The notes beneath the pieces are model-generated. The model did not search any database, had not been told where the DNA came from, and saw only the letters and a list, made by a program, of their open reading frames with translations. Both the position numbers and the translations under genes were made by a program. From Duganella sp. Root336D2 (lineage in GTDB: Bacteria; Pseudomonadota; Gammaproteobacteria; Burkholderiales; Burkholderiaceae_D): a stretch of DNA of 64,000 nt. The DNA is taken from NCBI RefSeq assembly GCF_001425005.1, contig NZ_LMDB01000039.1:306163-370162 (forward strand), in the 5' to 3' direction. This document shows, in pieces, positions 25,706 to 35,900 of this stretch. Positions within the stretch are counted from its first letter, which is position 1. Each line of letters opens with the position of its first letter.

Positions 25706-26302
25706 ATGAACTACCTCGCACATATCTACCTGGCACGGCATAGTGAGGCGGCGATGGTTGGCGCCATGCTGGGCGACTTCGTCAAGGCGAACGGTGGGGA
25801 CCACTATGCGCCGGAGATTGCGAACGAGATCGCGCTGCACCGCTTTATCGACTCGTTCACGGATAGCCACCCGGTGGTAACCGAGGCCAAAAGCTTGTTC
25901 ACGGAGGGCCGGCGGCGTTACGCGGGCATCGTGCTGGACGTGTTCTACGACCATATCCTGAGCCAGCGCTGGGACGAATACTGCGAAGAGCCGCGCGCGG
26001 AGTTGATCGAGCGCTTTTACGGCGCCCTGGCCTCCCATGAGGGGCAATTGCCGGAGCGGCTGCGCGAAATCCTGCCCAAGCTGATCAAGCAGGACTGGCT
26101 GGGAGCTTATGGGGAATTCAGCGGGGTCGAGCTGGCGCTGACGCGCATGTCGGACAGGTTAAGCCGCAACGGCCACCTGCTGCGCGAGGGCATCGGGGAA
26201 GTGCAGCAGCACTACGAGGCGATCGCGGACGGATTCGATCGCTTCTTCCCCGAGCTGGTGAAATTTACTTACCAGCGCCGCCGCCAGTTTTCGGTTGCTT
26301 GA
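25706..26302 (+). CDS. acpH: ACP phosphodiesterase (AcpH/YajB family)
   Basis: 198-residue metal-dependent hydrolase that removes the 4'-phosphopantetheine group from acyl carrier protein. MNYLAHIYLARHSEAAMVGAMLGDFVKA at the start and HRFIDSFTDSHPVV, then VLDVFYDHILSQRW, supply the family's His/Asp metal ligands of the HD-like fold. The 3' end overlaps the convergent glmU by 38 bp. It follows the DnaA-box cluster directly; the last exact box ends 15 bp before the ATG. Confidence 0.9.
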   Translation: MNYLAHIYLARHSEAAMVGAMLGDFVKANGGDHYAPEIANEIALHRFIDSFTDSHPVVTEAKSLFTEGRRRYAGIVLDVFYDHILSQRWDEYCEEPRAELIERFYGALASHEGQLPERLREILPKLIKQDWLGAYGEFSGVELALTRMSDRLSRNGHLLREGIGEVQQHYEAIADGFDRFFPELVKFTYQRRRQFSVA

Positions 26303-27662
26303 CTGGGCGCTTCCAGCCTTCAATCGTCAATTGCTTAGGGCGCGAGATGGTCAGCTTGCCGGCTGGCGCATCCTTGGTCAGCGTGGTGCCGGCGCCGATG
26401 GTCGCGCCTGCTCCCACGATCACCGGGGCCACCAGCTGGCTGTCGCTGCCGATAAAGGCGTCGTCTTCAATCACGGTGCGGAACTTGTTCGCACCATCGT
26501 AGTTGCAGGTGATGGTGCCGGCGCCGATATTTACGCGTGATCCGACGGTGGCATCGCCTACATAGGCCAGGTGATTGGCCTTCGAATGCGCAGCAACCTG
26601 GCTGTTCTTGATCTCGACGAAGTTACCCACATGGACGTCCTCACCCAATTCGGTGCCCGGGCGCAGGCGGGCGTATGGGCCAATCTGGCTCTTGTCGCCC
26701 ACCACCGCTTCTTCGATATGGGTGAAGGCCTTGATATTGGCGCCAGCGCCGATGCGGGCGTTAATCAGCACGCAGTTCGGGCCGATAGTCGCGCCTTCGC
26801 CGATTTCCACCTTGCCTTCGAAAACGCAGCCAACGTCGATGGTCACGTCGCGGCCGCAAGTCAGCTCGCCGCGCACGTCGATGCGTGCCGGGTCGGCCAG
26901 GGTCACGCCTTTGTCCAGCAGACAGTTGGCGACATTGCGCTGGTAGATGCGTTCCAGTTCGGCCAATTGCGCTTTGCTGTTCACGCCCAGCACTTCCCAG
27001 GGTGCGGCAGGGTGGGCCGAAACGACTTGCACGCCTTCTTCCACCGCCATGGCGACGATATCGGTCAGGTAGTACTCGCCTTGCGCGTTTTCGTTTTTCA
27101 GCTTGCCCAGCCACTGTTTCAGCTTGGCGGTCGGGATCACCATGATGCCGGAATTGATTTCCTTGATCATGCGTTCGGCTTCTGTGGCATCCTTCTCTTC
27201 AACGATGCGCTGGATGGCGCCACCCACGCGGACGATGCGGCCAAGGCCGAAGGGGTTGTCCTGCACCACGGTCAGGATGCCCAGCTTGTCCTTGCCTGCG
27301 GCGTCGGCCAGGCGTTTCAGGGAAGCGGAGGAAGTCAGCGGAACGTCGCCGTACAGCACCAGGGTTGGCTGGTCGTCGTCGAGGTGTTCCAGGCCCTGCT
27401 GGACAGCGTGGCCGGTGCCCAGTTGCGGTTCCTGCAATGCGGCCGAGATTTCGGTGCCGGGAACGGCCTTGTGCTTGTCCAGCGAAGCCAGCACCGCTGC
27501 GCCGCCGTGACCGTAAATGACGCACAATTTAGCCGGAGACAGGCTGCGCGCGGTGTCGATAACGTGAGACAACAGGGACTTGCCAGCTACGGGATGCAAA
27601 ACTTTTGGCAGCGCCGACTGCATGCGCTTACCCATGCCGGCGGCGAGGATGACGACGTTCAT
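26265..27662 (-). CDS. glmU: Bifunctional GlmU (GlcNAc-1-P uridyltransferase / GlcN-1-P acetyltransferase)
   Basis: 465-residue enzyme completing UDP-GlcNAc synthesis. The N-terminal pyrophosphorylase has LAAGMGKRMQSALPKVLHPVAGK (residues 6-28) and GTGHAVQQ. The C-terminal left-handed beta-helix carries repeated hexapeptides and the acetyltransferase motif NFVEIKNSQVAAHSKANHLAYVGDATVG. I start at MNVVILAAG (27662); the longer frame would add residues overlapping the neighbouring gene. It is divergent from the DUF6279 lipoprotein gene (31 bp apart) and convergent with acpH. Confidence 0.96.
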   Translation of the reverse strand: MNVVILAAGMGKRMQSALPKVLHPVAGKSLLSHVIDTARSLSPAKLCVIYGHGGAAVLASLDKHKAVPGTEISAALQEPQLGTGHAVQQGLEHLDDDQPTLVLYGDVPLTSSASLKRLADAAGKDKLGILTVVQDNPFGLGRIVRVGGAIQRIVEEKDATEAERMIKEINSGIMVIPTAKLKQWLGKLKNENAQGEYYLTDIVAMAVEEGVQVVSAHPAAPWEVLGVNSKAQLAELERIYQRNVANCLLDKGVTLADPARIDVRGELTCGRDVTIDVGCVFEGKVEIGEGATIGPNCVLINARIGAGANIKAFTHIEEAVVGDKSQIGPYARLRPGTELGEDVHVGNFVEIKNSQVAAHSKANHLAYVGDATVGSRVNIGAGTITCNYDGANKFRTVIEDDAFIGSDSQLVAPVIVGAGATIGAGTTLTKDAPAGKLTISRPKQLTIEGWKRPVKQPKTGGGAGK

Positions 27663-27693
27663 AGACCGTAGTTTTCTTGTGTGAGTTAAAAAG

Positions 27694-28560
27694 ATGAAAA
27701 AGTTTAACACGTGCATCGTGCTGGCTTTTGCCATTCTGCTCGCAGCGTGCAGTTCCCTGCGCCTGGCTTATAACAACGGCGACACCTTGCTGTACTGGTG
27801 GCTCGATGCCTATGTCGATTTCGACAACGAGCAGAAAGGGGAGGTCAAGCAGGACATTGGTGAGTTCTTCCGCTGGCACCGCAAGACCCAGCTCCAGGAC
27901 TATGTGCAGTTCCTGCAGAAGGCCCAGCACCAGTTGCATGGCAACCCGACCCCGGCCGACCTGATGGCCGATTATGTGGATATCCGCGACCGCACCGAGG
28001 CGTTGATGCTGCGCTCGGCACCCGATATCGCGGAGCTGGCGCTGTCGCTCAAGCCCGACCAGCTGGAGAGCATGGAGAAGAAGTTCGCCAAGAACAACGC
28101 CAAATTCCGTAAAGAGAATATGAAGGGCGACGCGCAGGACCAGAACAGGTTCCGCTACAAGAAATCGATGGAACAGTTCGAGCTGTGGTTCGGCGACTTC
28201 AGCGACGAGCAGGAGGCCATTATCCGCAAGGCATCCGATGCGCGTCCGCTGGATAACGGGTTATGGCTGGATGAACGCATGCGGCGCCAGCTCAAGATCA
28301 TCAACCTGGCGCGCAGGATCATGACCGAGCAACCGAGCAAGCAGGTGGCCACGCAATGGATAGAGGAGTTGATACGCTCGGGCTTTGACCGCTTCGGCGT
28401 CTCGGAGCGCAGGGCCTTCTTCGACAACTACACCCAGGCGACGCTGGACCTTGTCCACACCGTTGTGCGCATCTCCACGCCGGAGCAAAAAGCCCACGCG
28501 CAAAAGCGCATGGACGGCTGGATCAAGGACTTGAATACCCTTTCGGCGCAAGTGCATTAG
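27694..28560 (+). CDS. DUF6279 family lipoprotein
   Basis: 288-residue lipoprotein with signal MKKFNTCIVLAFAILLAACSS (lipobox LAAC, Cys19). The helical body opens with LRLAYNNGDTLLYWWLDAYVDFDNEQ, the typical DUF6279 signature, and contains mostly charged amphipathic helices. The function of the family is unknown; location is the periplasmic face of a membrane. It is divergent from glmU and lies 27 bp before rsmD in the same orientation, so it may lead the rsmD-coaD-ferredoxin group. Confidence 0.85.
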   Translation: MKKFNTCIVLAFAILLAACSSLRLAYNNGDTLLYWWLDAYVDFDNEQKGEVKQDIGEFFRWHRKTQLQDYVQFLQKAQHQLHGNPTPADLMADYVDIRDRTEALMLRSAPDIAELALSLKPDQLESMEKKFAKNNAKFRKENMKGDAQDQNRFRYKKSMEQFELWFGDFSDEQEAIIRKASDARPLDNGLWLDERMRRQLKIINLARRIMTEQPSKQVATQWIEELIRSGFDRFGVSERRAFFDNYTQATLDLVHTVVRISTPEQKAHAQKRMDGWIKDLNTLSAQVH

Positions 28561-28587
28561 GCCTTGGCATAGGGGCGGCATGAGATA

Positions 28588-29181
28588 ATGCCGCCCATGC
28601 AAAAGAAGAAAGTCCCCAACCAGGTCCGCATTATCGGCGGCGACTGGAAGCGCACGCCATTGCCGGTACTGGAAGCACTGGGCTTGCGCCCAACGCCCGA
28701 CCGTGTGCGCGAAACCGTCTTCAACTGGATCAACCACCTGCACGATGCCGCCTGGAGCGACACCCAGGTACTGGACCTGTTCGCCGGCAGCGGCGCGCTC
28801 GGTTTTGAGGCTGCCAGCCGCGGCGCGGCCAAGGTCACCATGATCGACGCCAACAGCGCCGTTGTGCGCCAGCTTGAATCCAACCGCGAGAAGCTGAAGG
28901 CCACGAATATCGCCATCCAGCGCGGCGACGCACTGGCAACGGCGCAATCGCTGGCCGGCCGCGGCGCCAAATTCGACCTGATTTTCCTCGACCCGCCGTA
29001 TGAGCAAGGCTTGCTGGAGCGCTCGATGCCACTGTGCCGTGCCCTGCTCAAGGACGGCGGCCTGGTATATGCCGAGGCGGAAGCACCGCTGGCCTTCGAC
29101 GGCTGGCAGGTGGTTCGCGCCGATAAGGCGGGCATGGTGTTCTACCACCTGCTTCAGGCATTGCCTGAAAATGAGGCATAA
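28588..29181 (+). CDS. rsmD: 16S rRNA (guanine-966-N2)-methyltransferase RsmD
   Basis: 197-residue SAM-dependent methylase of 16S rRNA G966. Motifs: VRIIGGDWKRTPLPV near the start, RPTPDRVRETVFNW, SAM motif VLDLFAGSGALGFEAASRGA and catalytic motif LIFLDPPYEQG. ATG 28588 and ATG 28597 are both possible starts. It is followed after 36 bp by coaD, a common pair in proteobacteria. Confidence 0.93.
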   Translation: MPPMQKKKVPNQVRIIGGDWKRTPLPVLEALGLRPTPDRVRETVFNWINHLHDAAWSDTQVLDLFAGSGALGFEAASRGAAKVTMIDANSAVVRQLESNREKLKATNIAIQRGDALATAQSLAGRGAKFDLIFLDPPYEQGLLERSMPLCRALLKDGGLVYAEAEAPLAFDGWQVVRADKAGMVFYHLLQALPENEA

Positions 29182-29217
29182 TCCTTCTTTGTCCTAAGCC
29201 AATCGCATGGAGTTGCA

Positions 29218-29709
29218 ATGGTTGTAGCAGTTTATCCGGGTACTTTCGACCCGCTGACCCGGGGTCACGAAGACCTGGTGCGCCGCGCATCGGGCCTGTT
29301 TGACACGCTGATCGTGGGCGTGGCCGATAGCCAGAACAAGCATCCGTTCTTCACCCTCGAAGAACGGCTGGAAATTGCCAACGAAGTGCTGGGACATTAT
29401 CCCAACGTCAAAGTTGAGAGTTTTTCCGGGCTGTTGAAGGACTTCGTGCGCGAGCACGATGCACGCGTGATCGTGCGCGGCCTGCGCGCCGTGTCGGACT
29501 TCGAGTTCGAATTCCAGATGGCGGGCATGAACCGCTACATGCTGCCGGATGTGGAAACGCTGTTCCTGACCCCGTCCGACCAGTACCAGTTCATCTCGGG
29601 CACCATCGTGCGCGAGATTGCCGAGCTTGGCGGTGATGTATCCAAGTTTGTTTTCCCGTCCGTCGACCGCTGGCTGCGTAAAAAAATCGCAGCGCGCAAG
29701 GGCGATTAA
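29218..29709 (+). CDS. coaD: Phosphopantetheine adenylyltransferase CoaD
   Basis: 163-residue nucleotidyltransferase for the fourth step of CoA synthesis. The opening VYPGTFDPLTRGHEDLVRRA has the (T/H)xGH motif, and the ending RNMLPD-like region and SGTIVREIAELGGDVSKFV hold the second ATP signature (ISGTIVRE). The 12-bp gap to the ferredoxin gene suggests one transcript. Confidence 0.96.
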   Translation: MVVAVYPGTFDPLTRGHEDLVRRASGLFDTLIVGVADSQNKHPFFTLEERLEIANEVLGHYPNVKVESFSGLLKDFVREHDARVIVRGLRAVSDFEFEFQMAGMNRYMLPDVETLFLTPSDQYQFISGTIVREIAELGGDVSKFVFPSVDRWLRKKIAARKGD

Positions 29710-29721
29710 GAGAGTATTGCC

Positions 29722-29976
29722 ATGGCCTTAATGATTACCGACGACTGCATCAATTGCGACGTGTGCGAGCCGGAGTGCCCGAACGACGCAATCTACATGG
29801 GTCCGGAGATCTACGAAATTGACACCAACAAGTGTACCGAGTGCGTCGGTCACTTCGACGAACCGCAGTGCCAGCAAGTCTGCCCGGTCTCTTGCATTCC
29901 TTTTAATCCAGATTGGCGGGAAAGCAAGGAGCAACTGTTGGCAAAATTCGTGAAATTGCAGGCAGATAAGACCTGA
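29722..29976 (+). CDS. YfhL-type 2[4Fe-4S] ferredoxin
   Basis: 84-residue ferredoxin. The first cluster motif is CINCDVCEPECPND and the second CTECVGHFDEPQCQQVCPVSC, with the insertion between cysteines characteristic of the YfhL/Alvin type. The function is low-potential electron transfer; the partner is not known. It follows coaD closely (12 bp). Confidence 0.93.
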   Translation: MALMITDDCINCDVCEPECPNDAIYMGPEIYEIDTNKCTECVGHFDEPQCQQVCPVSCIPFNPDWRESKEQLLAKFVKLQADKT

Positions 29977-30034
29977 TGCCTCCCAAAAAGGGTAGCTCTG
30001 CGGTATATTGCTATCTGATACAAACGGAGACAAA

Positions 30035-30658
30035 ATGAGTATTACTCGCCGTAAACTTTTACAAACTGCAGCCGCCGTCGCTTTCCTGGCCGCGAGCAGC
30101 ATACCCGCCTTTGCCGCTGACGTGGCAGGCGTCAAATTCCCGGAAACTGTTTCTGTAGCCGGCCATGACCTCAAGCTGAACGGCGCCGGGGTGCGCACCA
30201 AGCTGGTGTTCAAAGTCTACGCAGTGGGCTTCTACCTGCAGGAAAAGAAGACCACCGTGCAGGATGTGCTGGCCGTAGGCGGCCCGCGCCGGATCCGCAT
30301 CGTCGCGATGCGTGACCTGAGCTCGGACGACTTCGGCATGGCCTTCATGAAGGGCCTGAACGACAACGTCAGCCCGGAGGAACGCACCAAGCTGCTGCCG
30401 CAGACCAAGGCTTTCGGGGAGATTTTTGCCCAGTTCCCTGGACTGAAGAAGGGTGACGAGCTGATCGTCGACTGGAACCCGGCCGTGGGCTCCCAGCCGT
30501 TCCTGAACGGTAAGAAAGTAGGGGAAGTGCTGCCGGACCAGGCGTTCTTCAACGCCATCATGCGCATCTGGATCGGTAACAAGCCGGTTGATTCTTCGCT
30601 GAAACCGAAACTGCTGTCGGGCGTTGAGAAACCAGCCCCGGCGCCAGAAACTAACTGA
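30035..30658 (+). CDS. Secreted chalcone isomerase family protein
   Basis: 207-residue exported protein. The signal peptide MSITRRKLLQTAAAVAFLAASSIPAFA contains twin arginines (TRRKLL), so Tat export is likely, with cleavage after AFA. The rest has the chalcone-isomerase-like fold signature seen in bacterial members (GAGVRTKLVFKVYAVGFYLQ and KGDELIVDWNP). These bacterial homologues lack a proven isomerase role; many are of unknown function. I choose the ATG at 30035 (GGAGACAAA upstream). Confidence 0.83.
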   Translation: MSITRRKLLQTAAAVAFLAASSIPAFAADVAGVKFPETVSVAGHDLKLNGAGVRTKLVFKVYAVGFYLQEKKTTVQDVLAVGGPRRIRIVAMRDLSSDDFGMAFMKGLNDNVSPEERTKLLPQTKAFGEIFAQFPGLKKGDELIVDWNPAVGSQPFLNGKKVGEVLPDQAFFNAIMRIWIGNKPVDSSLKPKLLSGVEKPAPAPETN

Positions 30659-30677
30659 TTGCTGCGCTGCGGAAGGC

Positions 30678-30941
30678 TTACGCGCGGCAGGCCATCGCTC
30701 GCAGTTCTGCGACGTGGCTAGGCGAGCCTTCCATCGAATTCAGCATACGCTTGAACATCATGGTGTCGCGCATCAGGCGACGCTGCAGGCGTTCCTCTTT
30801 GCTCAACTTTGGCTTAACGACAAGCACGGCTGCGCGGGCGATACCACGCAGCAGCGGCTTGAACACGACAGCCAGCGCCAGCGCCAGGATCACCAGCGGC
30901 AGGTACTGCGCGAATTCGATGATGTTAATGTAAGTAGACAT
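30678..30941 (-). CDS. Small inner-membrane protein, function unknown
   Basis: 87-residue protein with one transmembrane helix (about residues 12-29, YLPLVILALALAVVFKPLL) followed by a basic cytoplasmic-like tail (KPKLSKEERLQRRLMRDTMMFKRMLNSM). No known domain is evident. The start ATG at 30941 sits in the 102-bp interval divergent from the LysR gene. A longer frame runs back into the LysR gene and is not supported. Confidence 0.6.
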   Translation of the reverse strand: MSTYINIIEFAQYLPLVILALALAVVFKPLLRGIARAAVLVVKPKLSKEERLQRRLMRDTMMFKRMLNSMEGSPSHVAELRAMACRA

Positions 30942-31043
30942 GGCCGTTTCTGTACCTTTAGAATCTACTGGTACTATAGTGCGCCGCAACATATAACGCC
31001 AATTCCGTTTCCCGATATCAATTATTATTGGTGTGAATGACCG

Positions 31044-32012
31044 ATGAGCTTTCTGACCCTCGACCTGAATCTGCTGCGCGTTTTCGACGCGGTAATGACT
31101 GAGCAGAACCTGACGCGCGCTGCCGGCCACCTGGCCATGACGCAGCCGGCGGTGTCGAACGCCATCAAGCGCCTGCGTGAAAGCCTGGGCGACGACTTGC
31201 TGATCCGTACGGCTTACGGCGTCAAACCAACGCCGCGGGCCGAAGCGCTGTGGCCGCAGGTGCGCAGCGCGCTGGCTTCCCTGGAAGCCGCGGTAACGCC
31301 GGGGACGTTTGACGTCTCCAAGACCCATGCCACCTTCCGCATGGCGATGGCCGACGCAACGGCGGCGTTCTGGCTGCCCGCACTGATGCGCTCGATCGAA
31401 CGCGAAGCACCGGGCGTCAACATCCGCATGGTTCCTTTGACAACACGCGAACCGCGTCCGATGCTGCTGCGCGGCGATATTGACCTGGCAGTGGGCTTCT
31501 TCCCGGGCGTGGCGGCGCAGTTGATGAGTGAACCAAGCTCACCTATCCGCCATGAACGCCTGTATTCGGGGATCTACGTGGCCGTGATGCGGCGCGGACA
31601 TCCGCTGGCCAAGCAAGACCTAACGCTGGACAACTATTGCGGAGCCAACCACCTGCTGGTCAGCTTCTCCGGCCGCGCGCACGGCCTGGTGGACGAAGCG
31701 CTGGCGCAGATTCAGCGCGAACGCCGGATTTTGCTGACGGTGAACCAGTTCTTCACTGCCGGCCGCGTAGTAGCCAATAGCGACCTGATCACGGTACTGC
31801 CGAAGCACCTGATCGCCTCGACCGGCATGACCGACGCGCTGATCTACAAAGAGCTGCCGTTCCAGCTGCCAGCCGTGCACCTCGACATGCTCTGGCACGA
31901 ACGCGACGCCCGCAGCCCAGCCCACAAATGGCTGCGCGGCCACCTCGAGAGCATGAACGCCATCGCCCAGAAGACCGCCCCGGGTACCAATCCTAAAAAC
32001 GATACCTATTAA
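31044..32012 (+). CDS. LysR-family transcriptional regulator
   Basis: 322-residue regulator. HTH at about 8-65 (LNLLRVFDAVMTEQNLTRAAGHLAMTQPAVSNAIKRLRESLGDDLLIRT), followed by a periplasmic-binding-protein-like effector domain of the NodD/LinR-like type (GDIDLAVGFFPG, RRGHPLAKQ). The target and inducer are unknown. It is divergent from the small membrane protein gene. Its 3' end is 16 bp from the REP palindrome that precedes the transposase. Confidence 0.88.
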   Translation: MSFLTLDLNLLRVFDAVMTEQNLTRAAGHLAMTQPAVSNAIKRLRESLGDDLLIRTAYGVKPTPRAEALWPQVRSALASLEAAVTPGTFDVSKTHATFRMAMADATAAFWLPALMRSIEREAPGVNIRMVPLTTREPRPMLLRGDIDLAVGFFPGVAAQLMSEPSSPIRHERLYSGIYVAVMRRGHPLAKQDLTLDNYCGANHLLVSFSGRAHGLVDEALAQIQRERRILLTVNQFFTAGRVVANSDLITVLPKHLIASTGMTDALIYKELPFQLPAVHLDMLWHERDARSPAHKWLRGHLESMNAIAQKTAPGTNPKNDTY

Positions 32013-32028
32013 TTTTACTGTTGGGCCC

Positions 32029-32064
32029 GTGTCACACCATGGGGCCACACCCCAAGTGTGACAC
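32029..32064. repeat. REP-like palindrome, left copy
   Basis: 36-nt imperfect palindrome with arms GTGTCACAC and GTGTGACAC and inner GGGG/CCCC pairing. It is preceded by GGGCCC on the plus strand. The copy at 32904-32939 is its reverse complement with one mismatch, so the pair brackets the transposase gene. Confidence 0.85.
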
Positions 32065-32068
32065 GCCC

Positions 32069-32842
32069 TCAGCTGTCGTCCTGTGCGTAACTCTTAATGG
32101 CACGCGCTACTGTCCGGATGGAGACGCCGAAGTGAAGTGCGATTTCCAGGCGAGTATAGGCGCTAGTTTGGAATGCGCGCGCCATCGCTTCGTCGCGATT
32201 CAGGTAACTTGCGGCATAGGTCGCCAAAGGATGCGCCGCTGCGGATCGCGGATTAGGTCGTTCAGTGTGAAATTTCAAGGGATTCGGTAAGTCGACCCCA
32301 CTCGCAACGAATTCTTTGTACGCGACAATCCTTCGGCTCTGGTCGCCTGGCCCGAATTGCGAAAGGATCCATTTCGTCTCTAGCCAATCGGGCGCATCGT
32401 CGGGAGAAAGATAGTACCGATGACTGCCCCAGAGCCAATCCGCAGCGTCATTTACAAGCTTTGCCCGTACTGGATTGAGACTGATATAGCGCGCTACCGC
32501 GAGCAGCTGCTCGCTCCTTGCCACAGTCACTGCGTGGAAGCGTCCTTGAATAACGTGACCCGTTAGACGGTGCCGATTGTTGAAATGCTGGCAGTACGAT
32601 GCATTTAGCTGATGCATCGCCTCCGACAAGTTAGCACGAACCGTTTCCATCAAAAGATGGTAGTGGTTCGGCATCAGGCAAAAAGCGTGGACTTTTAGCT
32701 CATGGTTTTCCACTGTTTCGGCTAGCGTATCGAGCCAAATCAGGTGGTCACGCCGGTCATGATAAATGGCGGCGCGACGATTTCCACGCGAGGTTATGTG
32801 GTAAATCGCTCCGGGAAATACGACGCGGGGTGCTCGGCTCAT
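32069..32842 (-). mobile_element. REP-associated tyrosine transposase (RAYT, Y1/IS200-like)
   Basis: About 257 residues (start ATG at 32842; a GTG at 32872 would add ten). HUH-type motif MPNHYHLL and a later Tyr in VARYISLNPVRAKLV mark a Y1 single-strand transposase of the REP-associated group. A C-terminal helical region (ARAFQTSAYTRLEIALHFGVSIRTVARAIK) looks like a DnaA/HTH-type DNA-binding domain. It is flanked by two inverted REP-like palindromes (32029-32064; 32904-32939), a RAYT hallmark: such enzymes mobilise or have mobilised REP elements. The gene is intact, with lower GC than its neighbours. Confidence 0.9.
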
Positions 32843-32903
32843 ACCAGCAACGCTAGCACCGCGCCAAACCACGCATGCTGACTAAAATCAAACGGCCGGG
32901 CCC

Positions 32904-32939
32904 GTGTCACACTTGGGGTGTGACCCCATGGTGTGACAC
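32904..32939. repeat. REP-like palindrome, right copy
   Basis: Reverse complement of the 32029-32064 element with a single difference (A versus G in the inner part). It is followed 14 bp later by the putA stop, so it may also act as a transcription end for putA. Both copies have GGGCCC just upstream on the plus strand. Confidence 0.85.
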
Positions 32940-32953
32940 GAGGTCAGCCGTAG

Positions 32954-35900
32954 TTAGGCGTCGAGGGTCATCAGGCTGGCGTTGCCGCCGGCGGCGGTGG
33001 TGTTGACGCACAGGGCGCGTTCGGCCACCAGGCGCCAGAGGGGGATGTCGCCTTCTTCCGTTGTGTCGATGACCGACACAATCGCGCCGTCGCGGGCGGC
33101 CAGTTCCGGGCGCAACTTGGCGCTGAGGCTGGATTCGACCAGTGCGATCTGGAAGTCGGATTTAGCCAGGTCGGCTGCGGCTATCGTCTGGATCGCGGCT
33201 TTTACCTCGGCTGGCAGCTCTGCCGGCAAGGAACCATCAACTACCAGTGCGCGGTTGCCGGTCGACAGGGCGGCTGCGACCTGGTTCAGCAGCACTTCAG
33301 GATGCGTTGCGAAGCAGGCGATATGGCCGCGTGGGACGTAAGCCAGCGTGTTGCGCTCGCCAGTCGGGCCTGGAAGGGCGGTCAGGCAGCCTACCGGCGT
33401 GGTGCGTGCATAGCTTTCGATATGCGCTACCAGGCGCGCTTTGCCTTGTGCCTTGGCCCATGCGGCCAGCGAGTCGATTGCCGGTACGCCTTTGCGCTCG
33501 TGGCGGTCCAGGGCGACGGCGCCGCGCTGCAGGCGCTTGAGGTACAGCGGGCCGCCGGCTTTCGGGCCGGTGCCGGACTTGCCTTCTCCGCCAAACGGCT
33601 GCACGCCCACCACCGCACCGACGATATTGCGGTTCACGTAGATGTTGCCGACGTGCGCGCTGGAGGCGATGTAGTCGATGGTTTCATCGATACGCGAATG
33701 CACACCCAGGGTCAGGCCGAAACCGCTGGCGTTGATCTGTTGAATCACTTTCGGCAGCTCGGGACGCTTGTAGCGGATCACGTGCATCACCGGGCCGAAC
33801 ACTTCCTTGGTCAGTTCGGACAGGGAGCGGATTTCCAGCACGGTCGGCGGCACGAAAGTACCTGCATCGGCATCCGGAACTTCCAGCGAGAAGCTGTCCT
33901 TGGCGTGGGCGCGTACTTTGTCGATGTGCGACAGCAGGTTTTGCTGCGCTTCCTTGTCGATCACAGGACCGATGTCGGTTACCAGGCGGTCCGGTGAGCC
34001 GATACGCAGTTCCTTCATCGCGCCTTTGAGCATCTTGATGGTCTTGTCGGCGATGTCTTCTTGCAGGAACAGTACGCGCAGGGCGGAGCAGCGTTGGCCG
34101 GCGCTGTCGAAGGCGGACGAAATTGCATCGCCCACCACTTGTTCCGGCAGCGAGGAGGAGTCGACGATCATCGCATTCTGGCCGCCGGTTTCTGCGATCA
34201 GCGGGATGTCTACATTTTCAGCAGCGGCGCGCTTGGCGAGGGTGCGGTTGATCAGTTGCGCTACTTCGGTGGAGCCGGTGAAGATCACGCCTTTGACGCG
34301 CGAGTCGTTGCACAGGCCTGCGCCAACCACTTCGCCGCGGCCTGGCAGGAATTGCAAGGCTGCGCGCGGTACCCCGGCTTCGTGCAGCAGTTCGACTGCG
34401 CGTTGGGCGATCAGCGGAGTTTGTTCTGCTGGTTTTGCCAGCACCACGTTGCCGGCGGCCAGTGCGGCTGCGGCCTGGCCGGTGAAGATGGCCAGTGGGA
34501 AGTTCCATGGGCTGATGCAGGTGACAGGGCCCAGTGCCAGCGTATTGGTGGAGCCGCGCACCTGTACGGCGTAGTAGCGCAGGAAGTCGACCGCTTCGCG
34601 CACTTCGGCGATCGCGTTCGGCAGCGATTTGCCGGCTTCGCGCACGGCCAGGGCCATCAGCTCGAGTTTGTGGACCTCGAACAGGTCGGCGGCGCGATCC
34701 AGGCAGGCGGCGCGTTGCGATGGTTCGGTGGTTTGCCAGTCCATGGCGAATTGGCTGGCGGCGTTCAGGGCGTTGTTGACGTCATCTGCAGTCGATTCGG
34801 TCACGGAGCCTACGATATCGTCCTTGCGGGCCGGGTTGATGACCGGCTGGGATGCCTGGCCGGCGCTGGCTTTCACCGCCAGCAGTGGGCCTGCAGTCCA
34901 GCTGCGAGGTTGGGCCAGCGCGAGCGATACTTCGCGCAACACGTCTTCGTTCGAGAGGTCGATACCGGCGGAGTTTTTGCGCTCTGTGCCGAACATGTCC
35001 AGCGGCAGGGCGATGCTGGAGTGCGGCACGCCATTCAGGTTGTGTGCGGCTTCAATCGGGTTGGTGATCAGGGAGCCGACCGGGATGCTTTCGTCGACGA
35101 TCTGGTTCACGAACGAGGAGTTGGCGCCGTTTTCCAGCAGGCGGCGTACCAGGTAAGCCAGCAGGGTTTCGTGCGAGCCTACCGGGGCGTAGATGCGGCA
35201 TGCCTTGTCCAGGTTTTCTGCGCCTACGACCTGGTCATACAGGGTTTCGCCCATGCCGTGCAGGCACTGGAATTCGTAACCTGAGATGCCGTCACGCTTG
35301 GCCCAGGTGTAGATCGTGGAGAGGGTTTGAGCGTTGTGGGTTGCGAATTGCGCGTAAATGACGTCGGTCGCTGCCAGCAGGCGCTGTGCGCACGCGAGGT
35401 AGGACACGTCGGTATAGACCTTGCGGGTGTAGACCGGATAGCCAGGCATGCCGTCAACCTGAGCGCGTTTGATTTCAGCATCCCAGTAGGCGCCTTTCAC
35501 CAGGCGCACCATGAATTTGCGGCCGCTGCGCTTTGCCAGGTCGACCAGGTAGTCGATTACGAACGGGCAGCGTTTCTGGTAGGCCTGTACCACGAAGCCA
35601 ATGCCGTCGAAGCCTTCCAGTTCCGGATTGAAGGCCATTGCCTCCATCAGGTCGAGCGACAGTTCCAGGCGATCAGCTTCTTCGGCGTCGATATTCAGGC
35701 CGATGTCATAGCGCTTGGCGAGCTTGACCAGCGCGGTCAGGCGCGGCAGCAGTTCGGACATCACGCGGTCGCGCTGGGCGCGGCTGTAACGTGGATGCAA
35801 GGCTGATAACTTGACGGAAATGCCAGGGCCATTGCGGATGCCGCGGCCATTCGAGGCCTTGCCGATCGCGTGGATCGCTTTCTCGTATGCGGCGTAGTAG

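Noticed and set aside
25537..25743. 68-residue frame inside the DnaA-box cluster
   Set aside because: It overlaps the start of acpH and its codon use is that of non-coding repeat sequence.
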